From Cohaesibacter sp. (GTDB lineage Bacteria > Pseudomonadota > Alphaproteobacteria > Rhizobiales > Cohaesibacteraceae): a DNA stretch of 64,000 nt. Numbering within the stretch: position 1 is the first letter of the stretch; every line of letters begins with the position of its first letter. The notes under the pieces are model-generated. The model was not told where the DNA came from, ran no database searches, and saw only the letters and a program-made list of their open reading frames with translations. Positions 35,717 through 43,916 of this stretch are shown here, one piece after another. A program made the position numbers and the translations under genes. The DNA is taken from contig JAOAQZ010000037.1 in the NCBI GenBank assembly GCA_025210795.1, positions 47,684 to 111,683 of the forward strand, read 5' to 3'.

Positions 35717-37318
35717 CTAATCGACGATCACGACTCCGTCTTCGCCCACCATATAACGGGCCAGCGTTTCATCAAGATGTTCTGCCCGCAGATCGAGCAT
35801 TTTCTCCGCATAGCGAAGACGCACCGGCATATAGGCCTCATCTTGCGCGACATTTTCAAGGCAATGGGGATCTTTTTTCAGATCAAACAAAAGCGCAGGA
35901 AATCCGGGGCAATGGACATAATGAAAGTCGTGATCGCGTAGCACCGCAAGACTGCATTGCGCGGCTTTGGTCTTTGCCTTGAGGTCCGAATGGGCTTTGC
36001 GCAAAATGCGGAAATCAAACTCGAAAAAGGCCGCATCACGCCAATCCGGCACAGATTTACCGCAGGCAAACTCCATAAGGCTCTTGCCATCAAGGCTGTT
36101 GAGCGCCTCGCTACCCAGCGCATCAAGCAGGGTTGGGAAGATGTCGGCGGCAGAGGTAAAGGCCTCGACCTTGTGGCCGCGCGCGCCATGGGGTGCGCGT
36201 ATGACAAGCGGAATGTGATAGCTGCCCTGATGATAACCACCCTTGCCCAGCATCCAGTGATCGCCCATCATTTCCGCATGGTCAGATGTGAGGATGACAA
36301 GGGTGTTATCCCATTCGCCGCGCTGTTTCAGCTCTGCAATCATCTCGCCGATTTTGGCATCCACCTCCGAGATCATGCCATAATAGATGGCGCGGATCCG
36401 GTCGATATCATGGGCTGAAAGATCCTTGACCAGATCCGAGCCGCCAAAGGCTCCATTCTTATCATAATTCAGGAAGCTCGACATGGATTGATGCTGTTGC
36501 AATAATTCCATGAGCGGATGACTTTGCGCTTCGCTTGCAGCATCTTCAAGGCGCTGATAGGGGCTGCCCTCTTGCGGTTCGTAAAGGCTGGCAAAAGGCT
36601 CTGGCACAATGAAGGGCGGATGGGGCCGCAAGAAGGAGATATGGGCAAACCATGGCTTCTCCTCATCTTCCTGCTCATCCAGCCAGCGATAGAATTTTTG
36701 CAACAGGAACGCGGTTTGGGTCTCTTGCTCACCATAGGACGGGGGCTGGAGCGAAACGCGTTCTCCCTCTTCCATAGGCGGGATATGGACCTTGCTCGCA
36801 TCCTCGATCTGGTGCCCCTGCTCTTTCAGCCATGTGATCCATGGTTTGTCATTTTCCGGCAGAAGCTGGCCCAAATGCATGCCGGGCAGCACTTTTTCGT
36901 AAGACCGCAAATCAGGATCATTGGGATGGAGGGTCCGCGGATCATGAGAGGTATCCGTATAGCCAAACAGGGTTGGCAAATATCCCGCGCGGCGGGCCGC
37001 ACGGGCAATGTTATCCAGATCATGGGCCAAAGGCGCACCATTTTGCACCACGCGGTGGTTCATCTGATAGAGCCCCGTATAAAGCGAGGCACGAGCAGCA
37101 GAACAAGGTGCTGTGGTGGTGTAATGGTTGGTAAAGTGGACCGCATCCGCAATAAGGGCATCAATATTGGGGGTTTTCAGCGTTGGGTGGCCTGCTGCCC
37201 CCAAGCAATCGCCCCGCCATTGGTCCGCCGTGATCAAAAGAATATTCGGCTTATTCTTAGAGGTCACCTTAGGTTTGATCTGAGGTTCGATCCGGGGGGT
37301 GATCTGGGATGCGGTCAT
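35717..37318 (-). CDS. Sulfatase-superfamily hydrolase, possible phosphonate/phosphate ester hydrolase
   Basis: A 533-residue alkaline-phosphatase-superfamily enzyme. The metal site begins LLITADQWRGD (Asp32), and APCSAARASLYTG holds Cys72 in the C-x-A-x-R motif that becomes formylglycine. LTSDHAEMMGDH gives the second metal pair, with the nearby ISFLRPHPPF segment. There is no signal peptide, so it acts in the cytoplasm. Length and landmarks fit either a sulfatase or the related phosphonate monoester/phosphodiester hydrolases. It is the last gene of the operon carrying phnW and phnX, 20 bases after phnX, which favours release of a phosphonate from an ester. AAAGG precedes the ATG. A formylglycine-generating enzyme must be encoded elsewhere. 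Confidence 0.82.
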   Translation of the reverse strand: MTASQITPRIEPQIKPKVTSKNKPNILLITADQWRGDCLGAAGHPTLKTPNIDALIADAVHFTNHYTTTAPCSAARASLYTGLYQMNHRVVQNGAPLAHDLDNIARAARRAGYLPTLFGYTDTSHDPRTLHPNDPDLRSYEKVLPGMHLGQLLPENDKPWITWLKEQGHQIEDASKVHIPPMEEGERVSLQPPSYGEQETQTAFLLQKFYRWLDEQEDEEKPWFAHISFLRPHPPFIVPEPFASLYEPQEGSPYQRLEDAASEAQSHPLMELLQQHQSMSSFLNYDKNGAFGGSDLVKDLSAHDIDRIRAIYYGMISEVDAKIGEMIAELKQRGEWDNTLVILTSDHAEMMGDHWMLGKGGYHQGSYHIPLVIRAPHGARGHKVEAFTSAADIFPTLLDALGSEALNSLDGKSLMEFACGKSVPDWRDAAFFEFDFRILRKAHSDLKAKTKAAQCSLAVLRDHDFHYVHCPGFPALLFDLKKDPHCLENVAQDEAYMPVRLRYAEKMLDLRAEHLDETLARYMVGEDGVVIVD

Positions 37319-37338
37319 AATGTGCCTTTACGCGTGAG

Positions 37339-38112
37339 CTAGAGATTTTCTAAAAGCGTTGGCAGATCTGCGACGCTGTCGATCACATAATCTGCGCCAC
37401 CTTCCTTCAACATGGCTGTTGCTTCTGTGCGCAGGGCATCAATCTCATCAGCCGACAGGCTAGCCAGTTCCTCAGGCGTTTTGCCAACGAAGTTTCCTGA
37501 CAGGGCCAAGCCAACCGTGATACAGCCTGCTGCCACACCTTCTTGCAAACCGGGCACGGTGTCATCCACCTTTACAATTGCGGACGGGGGATAGACCGCC
37601 AAATCCACAAAAGTTTGATACATGCCCAAAGGACCGGGGCGTCCTTCTGGCAGGTCATCGGAGCAAACCAGATTGTCCGGCTCATAGCCCTGTTCTTTGG
37701 CGACCGGAATCACATGCTCCATGATGGAGCGGGTATAGCCGGTGGTAGAGCCGATTTTGATCTTCTTGTCCCGCAGGTAGTTTACGACATCCAGCGCACC
37801 AGGCACCAGATCGGCATAATCTGCAGCGACCTTTTCATTCATGGGCACAAAGACTTCATAGACCTTGTCGACATCAGTATCGCTTGGGGCAGCGCCATAT
37901 TGGGCGCTCCATTGATCAGCGATTGAGGGCATATCCATCATGGTGCGGATATGGTCCCATTTGGGCAGCCCCATAGGCTCGCGCGCTTCATTAATGGGGG
38001 CGGTGATGCCGAACTGCTCAAAGGCTTTGACGAACACGCCCATGGGCGCGAAGCTGCCAAAGTCGACCATGGTGCCAGCCCAGTCAAAGACCACTGCTTT
38101 AATCTTGCTCAT
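37339..38112 (-). CDS. phnX: Phosphonoacetaldehyde hydrolase
   Basis: A 257-residue HAD-superfamily enzyme. Motif I is VFDWAGTMVD (nucleophile Asp and general acid region). The Schiff-base Lys is in MGLPKWDHIRTM (Lys51). Further landmarks are GSTTGYTRSIMEHV and VKVDDTVPGLQEG. It breaks phosphonoacetaldehyde into acetaldehyde and phosphate. It follows phnW, which makes its substrate, by 63 bases. AGGA lies 7 bases before the ATG. Confidence 0.95.
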   Translation of the reverse strand: MSKIKAVVFDWAGTMVDFGSFAPMGVFVKAFEQFGITAPINEAREPMGLPKWDHIRTMMDMPSIADQWSAQYGAAPSDTDVDKVYEVFVPMNEKVAADYADLVPGALDVVNYLRDKKIKIGSTTGYTRSIMEHVIPVAKEQGYEPDNLVCSDDLPEGRPGPLGMYQTFVDLAVYPPSAIVKVDDTVPGLQEGVAAGCITVGLALSGNFVGKTPEELASLSADEIDALRTEATAMLKEGGADYVIDSVADLPTLLENL

Positions 38113-38175
38113 TGTAACATCCTGTTTGTTCTTATGCTGGTTTTCAAGCTGCTCTGCTGCGGCAGAGGATGAGGG

Positions 38176-39399
38176 TTAGGAGGCAAGGAGCCTTCTTTCT
38201 TCAAGCGCGCTGGCAGGTGGAGCGGCGCTGGTAACATTCATGATTTTCAGGCATTCACCAGCAGCAGCCACCACGCGGCGCATGATATCGCCATCCATAT
38301 GACCGATACAGCCCATGCGGAAACTATCCACCACGGTCAATTTTCCCGGATAGATGATAAAGCCGCGCTCTTTCATCAGCTCATAAAATTGTGAGAAATC
38401 AAAGCACTCATCCCTTGGGCAGAAGAAGGTGACGATGATGGGAGAGAGCCACTTTTCATCCAGCAAGGTCTCAAAACCCAGATCCCGCATGCCTGCCACG
38501 AGAATATCACGATTGTTGCGATAGCGTGCGCCTCGCGCGGTCACCCCGCCTTCGGCCTCGTGCGCCTTGAGCGCTTCCAGAAATGCTGCAATCACGTGAG
38601 TTGGCGGGGTAAAGCGCCATTGGCCGCTTTTCTCCATAACATCCCATTGGGCATGCACATCCAGACTGAGAGAATGACTGTTGCCTTTTGCTTGCTCCAG
38701 CTCGCTTTTGCGAGCCAGCACAAAGCCAAAGCCGGGCACGCCTTCAATGCATTTGTTGGCAGACGAGACGAGCGCCTCATAGCGGATAGTGTTTGCCTCC
38801 AGCGGCACAGCCCCAAAGGCTGACATGGAATCAATCAGCAGCTTGCGCCCTGCCGCATAGACGGCCTTGGAGATTTCTTCAACCGGATTGAGAATGCCGG
38901 AGCTTGTCTCGCAATGAATGGCCAGCACATGTGTGATTTCAGGGTCTTGCTCAAGGATATGCGCCACTTCCGCCCCTCTTGGCGGCAGGTAATCCCCCTT
39001 ATCCAGCAGATGATAATCTCGTCCCAGATAGCCAAGGGTTTGGGCGGCCCTCTTGCCATATGCTCCGTTGGCGAGCACCAGAACTTTGCCATCGCGCGGC
39101 ACGAAAGAGCCAAGCATGGCCTCGACCACATAGGAGCCAGAGCCTTGGAGAGGCACGCAGTCAAAGTCGTCCTTGCCCTCGCCAAGCATGTCCAGCAGGC
39201 GGCGGCACAGTTCTGCCGTCATGGCGCGAAAATCACCATCCCAACTGCCCCAATCCTTGAGCATGGCCCGTTTCACTTCTTCAGATGTGGTGAGCGGCCC
39301 GGGTGTCAGCAAAAAGGGTTCTCCCATGGCCGGATCAGGAAAGGGCCCTTCGGGCTTGGAATCGTGAAGCGAGATCGGTTTTTTATTCTTACTCAGCAT
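38176..39399 (-). CDS. phnW: 2-aminoethylphosphonate--pyruvate transaminase
   Basis: A 407-residue fold-type I PLP aminotransferase. It shows LLTPGPLTTSEEVKRAML, WGSWDGDFRAM, QGSGSYVVEAMLGS, HCETSSGILNP, DSMSAFGAVPL and the PLP-lysine region SSANKCIEGVPGFGFVLAR, all typical of PhnW. It transfers the amino group of 2-aminoethylphosphonate to pyruvate. The start overlaps the end of the OppF-like ATPase gene by 11 bases, tying the phosphonate enzymes to the importer. Confidence 0.95.
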   Translation of the reverse strand: MLSKNKKPISLHDSKPEGPFPDPAMGEPFLLTPGPLTTSEEVKRAMLKDWGSWDGDFRAMTAELCRRLLDMLGEGKDDFDCVPLQGSGSYVVEAMLGSFVPRDGKVLVLANGAYGKRAAQTLGYLGRDYHLLDKGDYLPPRGAEVAHILEQDPEITHVLAIHCETSSGILNPVEEISKAVYAAGRKLLIDSMSAFGAVPLEANTIRYEALVSSANKCIEGVPGFGFVLARKSELEQAKGNSHSLSLDVHAQWDVMEKSGQWRFTPPTHVIAAFLEALKAHEAEGGVTARGARYRNNRDILVAGMRDLGFETLLDEKWLSPIIVTFFCPRDECFDFSQFYELMKERGFIIYPGKLTVVDSFRMGCIGHMDGDIMRRVVAAAGECLKIMNVTSAAPPASALEERRLLAS

Positions 39400-40660
39400 T
39401 GTCTTTTTCTTTGGTTTTTAGTGTCTTGTCTCGGGAGAAATCCAGCTCATGCACCCTGTGGCAGGCAACAAAATGCTCCTGTGCCACCTCTTGCCAGACC
39501 GGCTCTTCACGCGAGCAGATGGGGCTTGCATAGGGACAACGGGTGTGAAAGCGGCAGCCGGACGGGGCTGCCAGCGGATTGGGGATTTCCCCTTCCAGTT
39601 TGATGGGGTCAAAAGCCTCATCAGGATCAATGGTCGGGATGGCTGACAAAAGCGCTTGGGTATAGGGATGGCGCGGTTTGAAGAAAAGCGCCTCGGTCGG
39701 GGCATATTCGACAAATTTGCCGACATACATCACCGCCACCCGCTGCGAGATTTGCGCCACCACTGACAGATCATGGGCGATGAAGAGAAAGGCCACATTC
39801 ATCTCTTCCTGCAGATCCTTGAGCAGGTTGACGATCTCTGCCTGAATGGAGACATCAAGGGCCGAGACGCTTTCATCGCACACTACGAAATCAGGCTTGG
39901 TGACGAGCGCCCGCGCAATGCAGATGCGCTGCCGCTGCCCGCCCGAGAAGGCATGGGGAAAGCGGCGCAAATGCTCCAGATTAAGCTTGCAGCGCTTGGC
40001 AATTTTGCGCACGCGCCTATCAATCTCGTCGCGATCCCGCATAAGACCGGAGGCAACAAGGGGTTCGGCGATGATATCGCGCACCGTCATGCGCGGATTG
40101 AGCGAGGAATAGGGATCCTGAAAGACAAGGCTCATGCGCGGACGAAAGGCGCGCAGGATATCTGCCCCCATGGAGGCAAGCGAATGAGAGCCTTCGGAGA
40201 AGACCATTCCCATTTTCTTGCGAAATTTGCGCAAATCTTCACCGGCTAGCTCGCCGACATCAATATCGCGCTTTTTGCCGTGAAAAATCACATCGCCGCC
40301 GGTGGGATCAATGGCGCGCAGGATGGCGCGACCGACGGTCGTTTTGCCCGAGCCGGACTCCCCCACAAGACCCACGGTTTCGCCGCGACGGATGTCGAAA
40401 CTCACCCCATCAACAGCCCGCACAGTTTGAACTTCGGTTCGGAACAGTTTTTTCTGCCGAATGGGAAAATGCACTTTCAGGTCTTTCACCTCAATCAGCA
40501 CATTATCCGCAGCTTTTGCGATGGATTTCTCAGCCTTTGATGCCTTCTTTTTGGCCTGTTTCTTCTTGGTTTTCTTTTCCTGCATCATTATCGGCTTTGC
40601 CTTTTTGGAAGCATCAGGCTTGTCTTCTTTTTGCGGCATGGAGACCAGTTGAACACTCAT
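39389..40660 (-). CDS. Opp/Dpp-type ABC importer ATPase (OppF-like) with Lys-rich N-terminus
   Basis: A 423-residue peptide-type importer ATPase. The first 58 residues are an unusual Lys/Ala-rich, probably helical extension not found in standard OppF. The catalytic core follows: Walker [33 protein letters not shown], signature [15 protein letters not shown], Walker [14 protein letters not shown]. It ends with the Opp C-terminal FeS-like Cys region ([14 protein letters not shown]). The Lys-rich start is genuine in frame, because the ATG overlaps the previous gene's stop (ATGA). It lies directly upstream of phnW. Confidence 0.9.
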   Translation of the reverse strand: MSVQLVSMPQKEDKPDASKKAKPIMMQEKKTKKKQAKKKASKAEKSIAKAADNVLIEVKDLKVHFPIRQKKLFRTEVQTVRAVDGVSFDIRRGETVGLVGESGSGKTTVGRAILRAIDPTGGDVIFHGKKRDIDVGELAGEDLRKFRKKMGMVFSEGSHSLASMGADILRAFRPRMSLVFQDPYSSLNPRMTVRDIIAEPLVASGLMRDRDEIDRRVRKIAKRCKLNLEHLRRFPHAFSGGQRQRICIARALVTKPDFVVCDESVSALDVSIQAEIVNLLKDLQEEMNVAFLFIAHDLSVVAQISQRVAVMYVGKFVEYAPTEALFFKPRHPYTQALLSAIPTIDPDEAFDPIKLEGEIPNPLAAPSGCRFHTRCPYASPICSREEPVWQEVAQEHFVACHRVHELDFSRDKTLKTKEKDNAE

Positions 40661-41676
40661 GCTGATGCCCTTTCCTCTATTCTTAGGTCAGCCTCAGGCG
40701 CATAGAGCCAGCAGCGCACAGCATGCTCGTCTGTGATGGCGATGTCAGACGGGACGATCTGATCACACAGGCCTTCAATGGCCTTGCTGCATCTTGTTTG
40801 AAAGGGGCATCCTTTGGGGCGCTCATTGGGGCTGGGAATATCACCGGGCACCGGCACCAGCCGCTCTTGCAAATGGGCAAGGCTTGGCAAGGCTTTGAGC
40901 AAGCCCTTCGTGTAGGGATGTTTGGGATTGTGGATCACATCGGCTGTCGGGCCAGCCTCGACGATGGTTCCCAGATACATAACCGCGATATCATCGGCAA
41001 TATGGGCGATAACCCCCAGATCGTGGGTGATGAAAATCATGCCCATATCAAGGTCTCGCTGTAGCTCCTTCATCAGCTCCAGCACCTGTGCCTGAATGGT
41101 GACATCAAGGGCGGTGGTTGGCTCATCGGCGATCAGCAAAGCAGGTTCTGCGGACAAGGCAAGGGCGATCATGGCGCGCTGGCGCATGCCACCGGACATT
41201 TCGTGGGGATATTGGTCCACCCGCGTTTCCGGGCTGGAAATGCCAACCTTGGCCAGCATTTCAATGGCAAGGGCCCGCGCCTGCTTTTTGCTGGTTTTGC
41301 GGTGAAGGCGGATCGCCTCGATCATCTGGTTGCCGATGGTATAGACGGGAGAGAAAGAAGCCATTGGCTCCTGAAAGATCATGCCGATCTCCCCTCCCCT
41401 TATTTTGCGAATGGCCCGTCCGGTCTTTTTCAGCTTATGGATGTCGATCTCAGAGCCATCCTTGGCCCGATAGATCATCTCGCTCTCATCCGAGAGGCTG
41501 GAATTGCCCGGCAGCAATTGCATGAGCGCCTTGGTGGAGATGGATTTGCCTGAACCGGATTCACCAACAAGCCCAAGCGTCCGCCCCGGCTTGACGTCAA
41601 ACGAGACCCCTTGCACTGGGGTAATAAGTCCTTCGTCAGTCTGGAAGGAGATGGAGAGATTTTTCACTGATAGCAT
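40657..41676 (-). CDS. Opp/Dpp-type ABC importer ATPase (OppD-like)
   Basis: A 339-residue ATPase: Walker [35 protein letters not shown], signature MSGGMRQRAMIALAL, Walker B LLIADEPTTALDVT, and the C-terminal oligopeptide-type Cys segment (GCPFQTRCSKAIEGLC). The start at 41676 has GGAAGGA upstream; a longer frame to 41808 runs inside the permease gene. The gene lies 13 bases after the OppC-like permease and overlaps the OppF-like ATPase by 4 bases. Confidence 0.92.
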   Translation of the reverse strand: MLSVKNLSISFQTDEGLITPVQGVSFDVKPGRTLGLVGESGSGKSISTKALMQLLPGNSSLSDESEMIYRAKDGSEIDIHKLKKTGRAIRKIRGGEIGMIFQEPMASFSPVYTIGNQMIEAIRLHRKTSKKQARALAIEMLAKVGISSPETRVDQYPHEMSGGMRQRAMIALALSAEPALLIADEPTTALDVTIQAQVLELMKELQRDLDMGMIFITHDLGVIAHIADDIAVMYLGTIVEAGPTADVIHNPKHPYTKGLLKALPSLAHLQERLVPVPGDIPSPNERPKGCPFQTRCSKAIEGLCDQIVPSDIAITDEHAVRCWLYAPEADLRIEERASA

Positions 41677-41689
41677 CGCGCAATCCTTC

Positions 41690-42844
41690 CTAATGATTGT
41701 TGCTGTAGGGGTCGGCAGCGTCGCGCAGGCCGTCACCCACGACGGTGAAGGCAAGCACCGCCACCACCACAAACACAGCGGGAATAAAGAGCCATGGCGT
41801 CTGCTCAATCACCCGCACCGACTGGGCTTGCTGCAACAAAACACCCCACGAAACGGTGGGCGGCCGCAGGCCCAGCCCCACAAAGGACAGGGCTGTTTCC
41901 GACAGGATCATGTAGGGGAAGGAAATCACCAGATCGACGATGATGAAGCTGGTAAAGCTGGGCAGCATATGCTGTGAGATGATCCGCAGAGGACGGGCTC
42001 CGGCCAGCCGCGCGGCAATGACATAATCCTCTGAGCGGATGGAGAGCAGCTGAGAGCGAATACGTCTTGCCAGCGTCGGCCAGCCGAAAAGACCCAAGAT
42101 CAAGGTCATGGCAAAATAGACCTCGGTGGTGGACCATTCTTTGGGCATGGCAGCCGCCAGCCCCATATAAAGAGGGATGATGGGCACCACGCGGATCACT
42201 TCCGTGACCCGCTGAATGATATTATCCACCCAGCCACCCGCATAACCGGCAATGCCGCCGATAATCAGCGCCAGCACGAAGGAGATGAGCACCCCCATCA
42301 CCCCGATGGAGAGCGAGGTGCGGGTTGCATAAATAGTGCGCGAGAAGACATCGCGACCCAGATCATCCGTCCCCCACAGATGCAGTTTTGCCTTGCTATC
42401 ATCAAGCGCAAACAAATGCCTGTCGGTTGGCATAAAGCCCAGAAGATCGACCGGTTCGCCCTTGGCAAAGAAGGTGAGATAGACCCGCTGGTTTGGATCC
42501 GGCACCGAGATGGCCCGTAATGTGACGGGATCACGTTTGGTTTTTACCCCATGCACAAAGGGACGCAAGGAGCAGCCCTTTTGATCGCAAAAGGACGGGA
42601 TTTGCGGTGCGCCATCAAGATATTTGGTATCGCGCGTGGTGGGGCCGTAAGGGGCAACGAATTCGGCAAAGATGCCCATAAGCCCCATAAAAGCGAGCAA
42701 GGACAGAGCAATCATTGCAGCTTTGTGGCGACGAAAACGCCACCAGATCAATGTCCATTGCGAGGCGGAATAATATTTAAGCCGCTTGGCTTCTTCTGCA
42801 GCAAGAGGAGCGCTGGTCGAGCTTAGCTGTGTTGTATCGGTCAT
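41690..42844 (-). CDS. Opp/Dpp-type ABC importer permease (OppC-like)
   Basis: A 384-residue permease. One N-terminal membrane helix (about residues 37-60) is followed by an extracytoplasmic insert of about 100 residues containing CDQKGCS. The DppC-type core comes next (LWGTDDLGRDVFSR, five helices, EAA loop RLAGARPLRIISQHMLP). The long insert before the TDDLGRD motif is longer than in classical DppC and is typical of large-binding-protein members of this family. The ATG is 4 bases after the OppB-like stop. Confidence 0.9.
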   Translation of the reverse strand: MTDTTQLSSTSAPLAAEEAKRLKYYSASQWTLIWWRFRRHKAAMIALSLLAFMGLMGIFAEFVAPYGPTTRDTKYLDGAPQIPSFCDQKGCSLRPFVHGVKTKRDPVTLRAISVPDPNQRVYLTFFAKGEPVDLLGFMPTDRHLFALDDSKAKLHLWGTDDLGRDVFSRTIYATRTSLSIGVMGVLISFVLALIIGGIAGYAGGWVDNIIQRVTEVIRVVPIIPLYMGLAAAMPKEWSTTEVYFAMTLILGLFGWPTLARRIRSQLLSIRSEDYVIAARLAGARPLRIISQHMLPSFTSFIIVDLVISFPYMILSETALSFVGLGLRPPTVSWGVLLQQAQSVRVIEQTPWLFIPAVFVVVAVLAFTVVGDGLRDAADPYSNNH

Positions 42845-42848
42845 AAGC

Positions 42849-43841
42849 CTAGCTTCCCAGTTTGATACGCGGATCCAGCCAAGCGAGCAAAATATCCGAG
42901 ATGAAGTTCATAAAAACGATGATGAAGGTGAGAAGCAGCAAAATGGCGCCCGCCACATACATGTCGAGATCGAGATAGGCGCGCAGCAACAGCTCCCCCA
43001 GCTCCGTGAGGCCCAGAACGACGGCCACGATTGGCAGCTCGGAGAAAATCCGGTTCACGTCAAAGCCGATGGTCGAGACGATGGGATTGATTGCAAGACG
43101 CGCGGGATATTTGATGAGCAGCTTGGTCTCAGGCACGCCGCGCGCTCTTGCTGCCGTAACAGAAAGCTTGTTCATTTCATCCGACATGGTGGCCCGCACC
43201 GTTTGGATCTGGTAGGCAACGGCAGACCAAGCCAGCACGAGAGCAGGCAGCCATAAATGCTTTGCCAGATCCCATACCTTGGCAAGGGACCAGGGGGCAT
43301 CTGCATAGCGGGGCGAAAAGAGTCCGCCAATATCGGCCCCGAACCATTTATTGGCGAAATAGAGCAAAATCAGCGCCAGCAGAAAGTTTGGCAGGGCCAG
43401 TCCAAGATAGGAAAAGACGGTGAGGCCATAATCTGCGGCCGATGCGCGTTTGACCGCGGCAAGAATGCCAATGGGGATAGAGACCAGATAGGTCACAAAC
43501 AATGTGCCGAACAAAATGCCCAGCGTTAGAAAACCCTTATCCCCGATCACCTTGGTCACAGATGTTTCAAAAGCAAAGGCCTGACCGAAATCTCCGTGCA
43601 AAACAATATTGCCAATCCAGTCGAAATAGCGCAAGACCATGGGCTTATTGAGGCCAAGGTCCTGGCGGATGGCCTCGATGTCAGCTTCTGTGACATTGAT
43701 GCCGGTGCCGGAATATTTACGGAAGGCATAGCGGTCGGCATAATCGCCGGGCGGTATTTCCATGATCAGGAAAACCATCACCGAGACCAAAGCCATGGTG
43801 ACGATCATTCCGATCAACCGCTCAAGGGTGAAACGGAGCAT
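42849..43841 (-). CDS. Opp/Dpp-type ABC importer permease (OppB-like)
   Basis: A 330-residue permease beginning MLRFTLERLIGMIVTMALVSVMVF, with six predicted membrane segments and the DppB-type EAA loop (ARARGVPETKLLIKYPARLAI). The start at 43841 has GAGGA upstream; the in-frame extension to 43889 has no ribosome site. It comes 75 bases after the binding protein gene and pairs with the OppC-like subunit. Confidence 0.92.
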   Translation of the reverse strand: MLRFTLERLIGMIVTMALVSVMVFLIMEIPPGDYADRYAFRKYSGTGINVTEADIEAIRQDLGLNKPMVLRYFDWIGNIVLHGDFGQAFAFETSVTKVIGDKGFLTLGILFGTLFVTYLVSIPIGILAAVKRASAADYGLTVFSYLGLALPNFLLALILLYFANKWFGADIGGLFSPRYADAPWSLAKVWDLAKHLWLPALVLAWSAVAYQIQTVRATMSDEMNKLSVTAARARGVPETKLLIKYPARLAINPIVSTIGFDVNRIFSELPIVAVVLGLTELGELLLRAYLDLDMYVAGAILLLLTFIIVFMNFISDILLAWLDPRIKLGS

Positions 43842-43916
43842 TGGGTCCTCTATCGCAAAGGCGGGGAGCCAGAGCGCAGCCACGGCCACGCTCTGGCATT
43901 TTTGAGAAGTGAGAGG

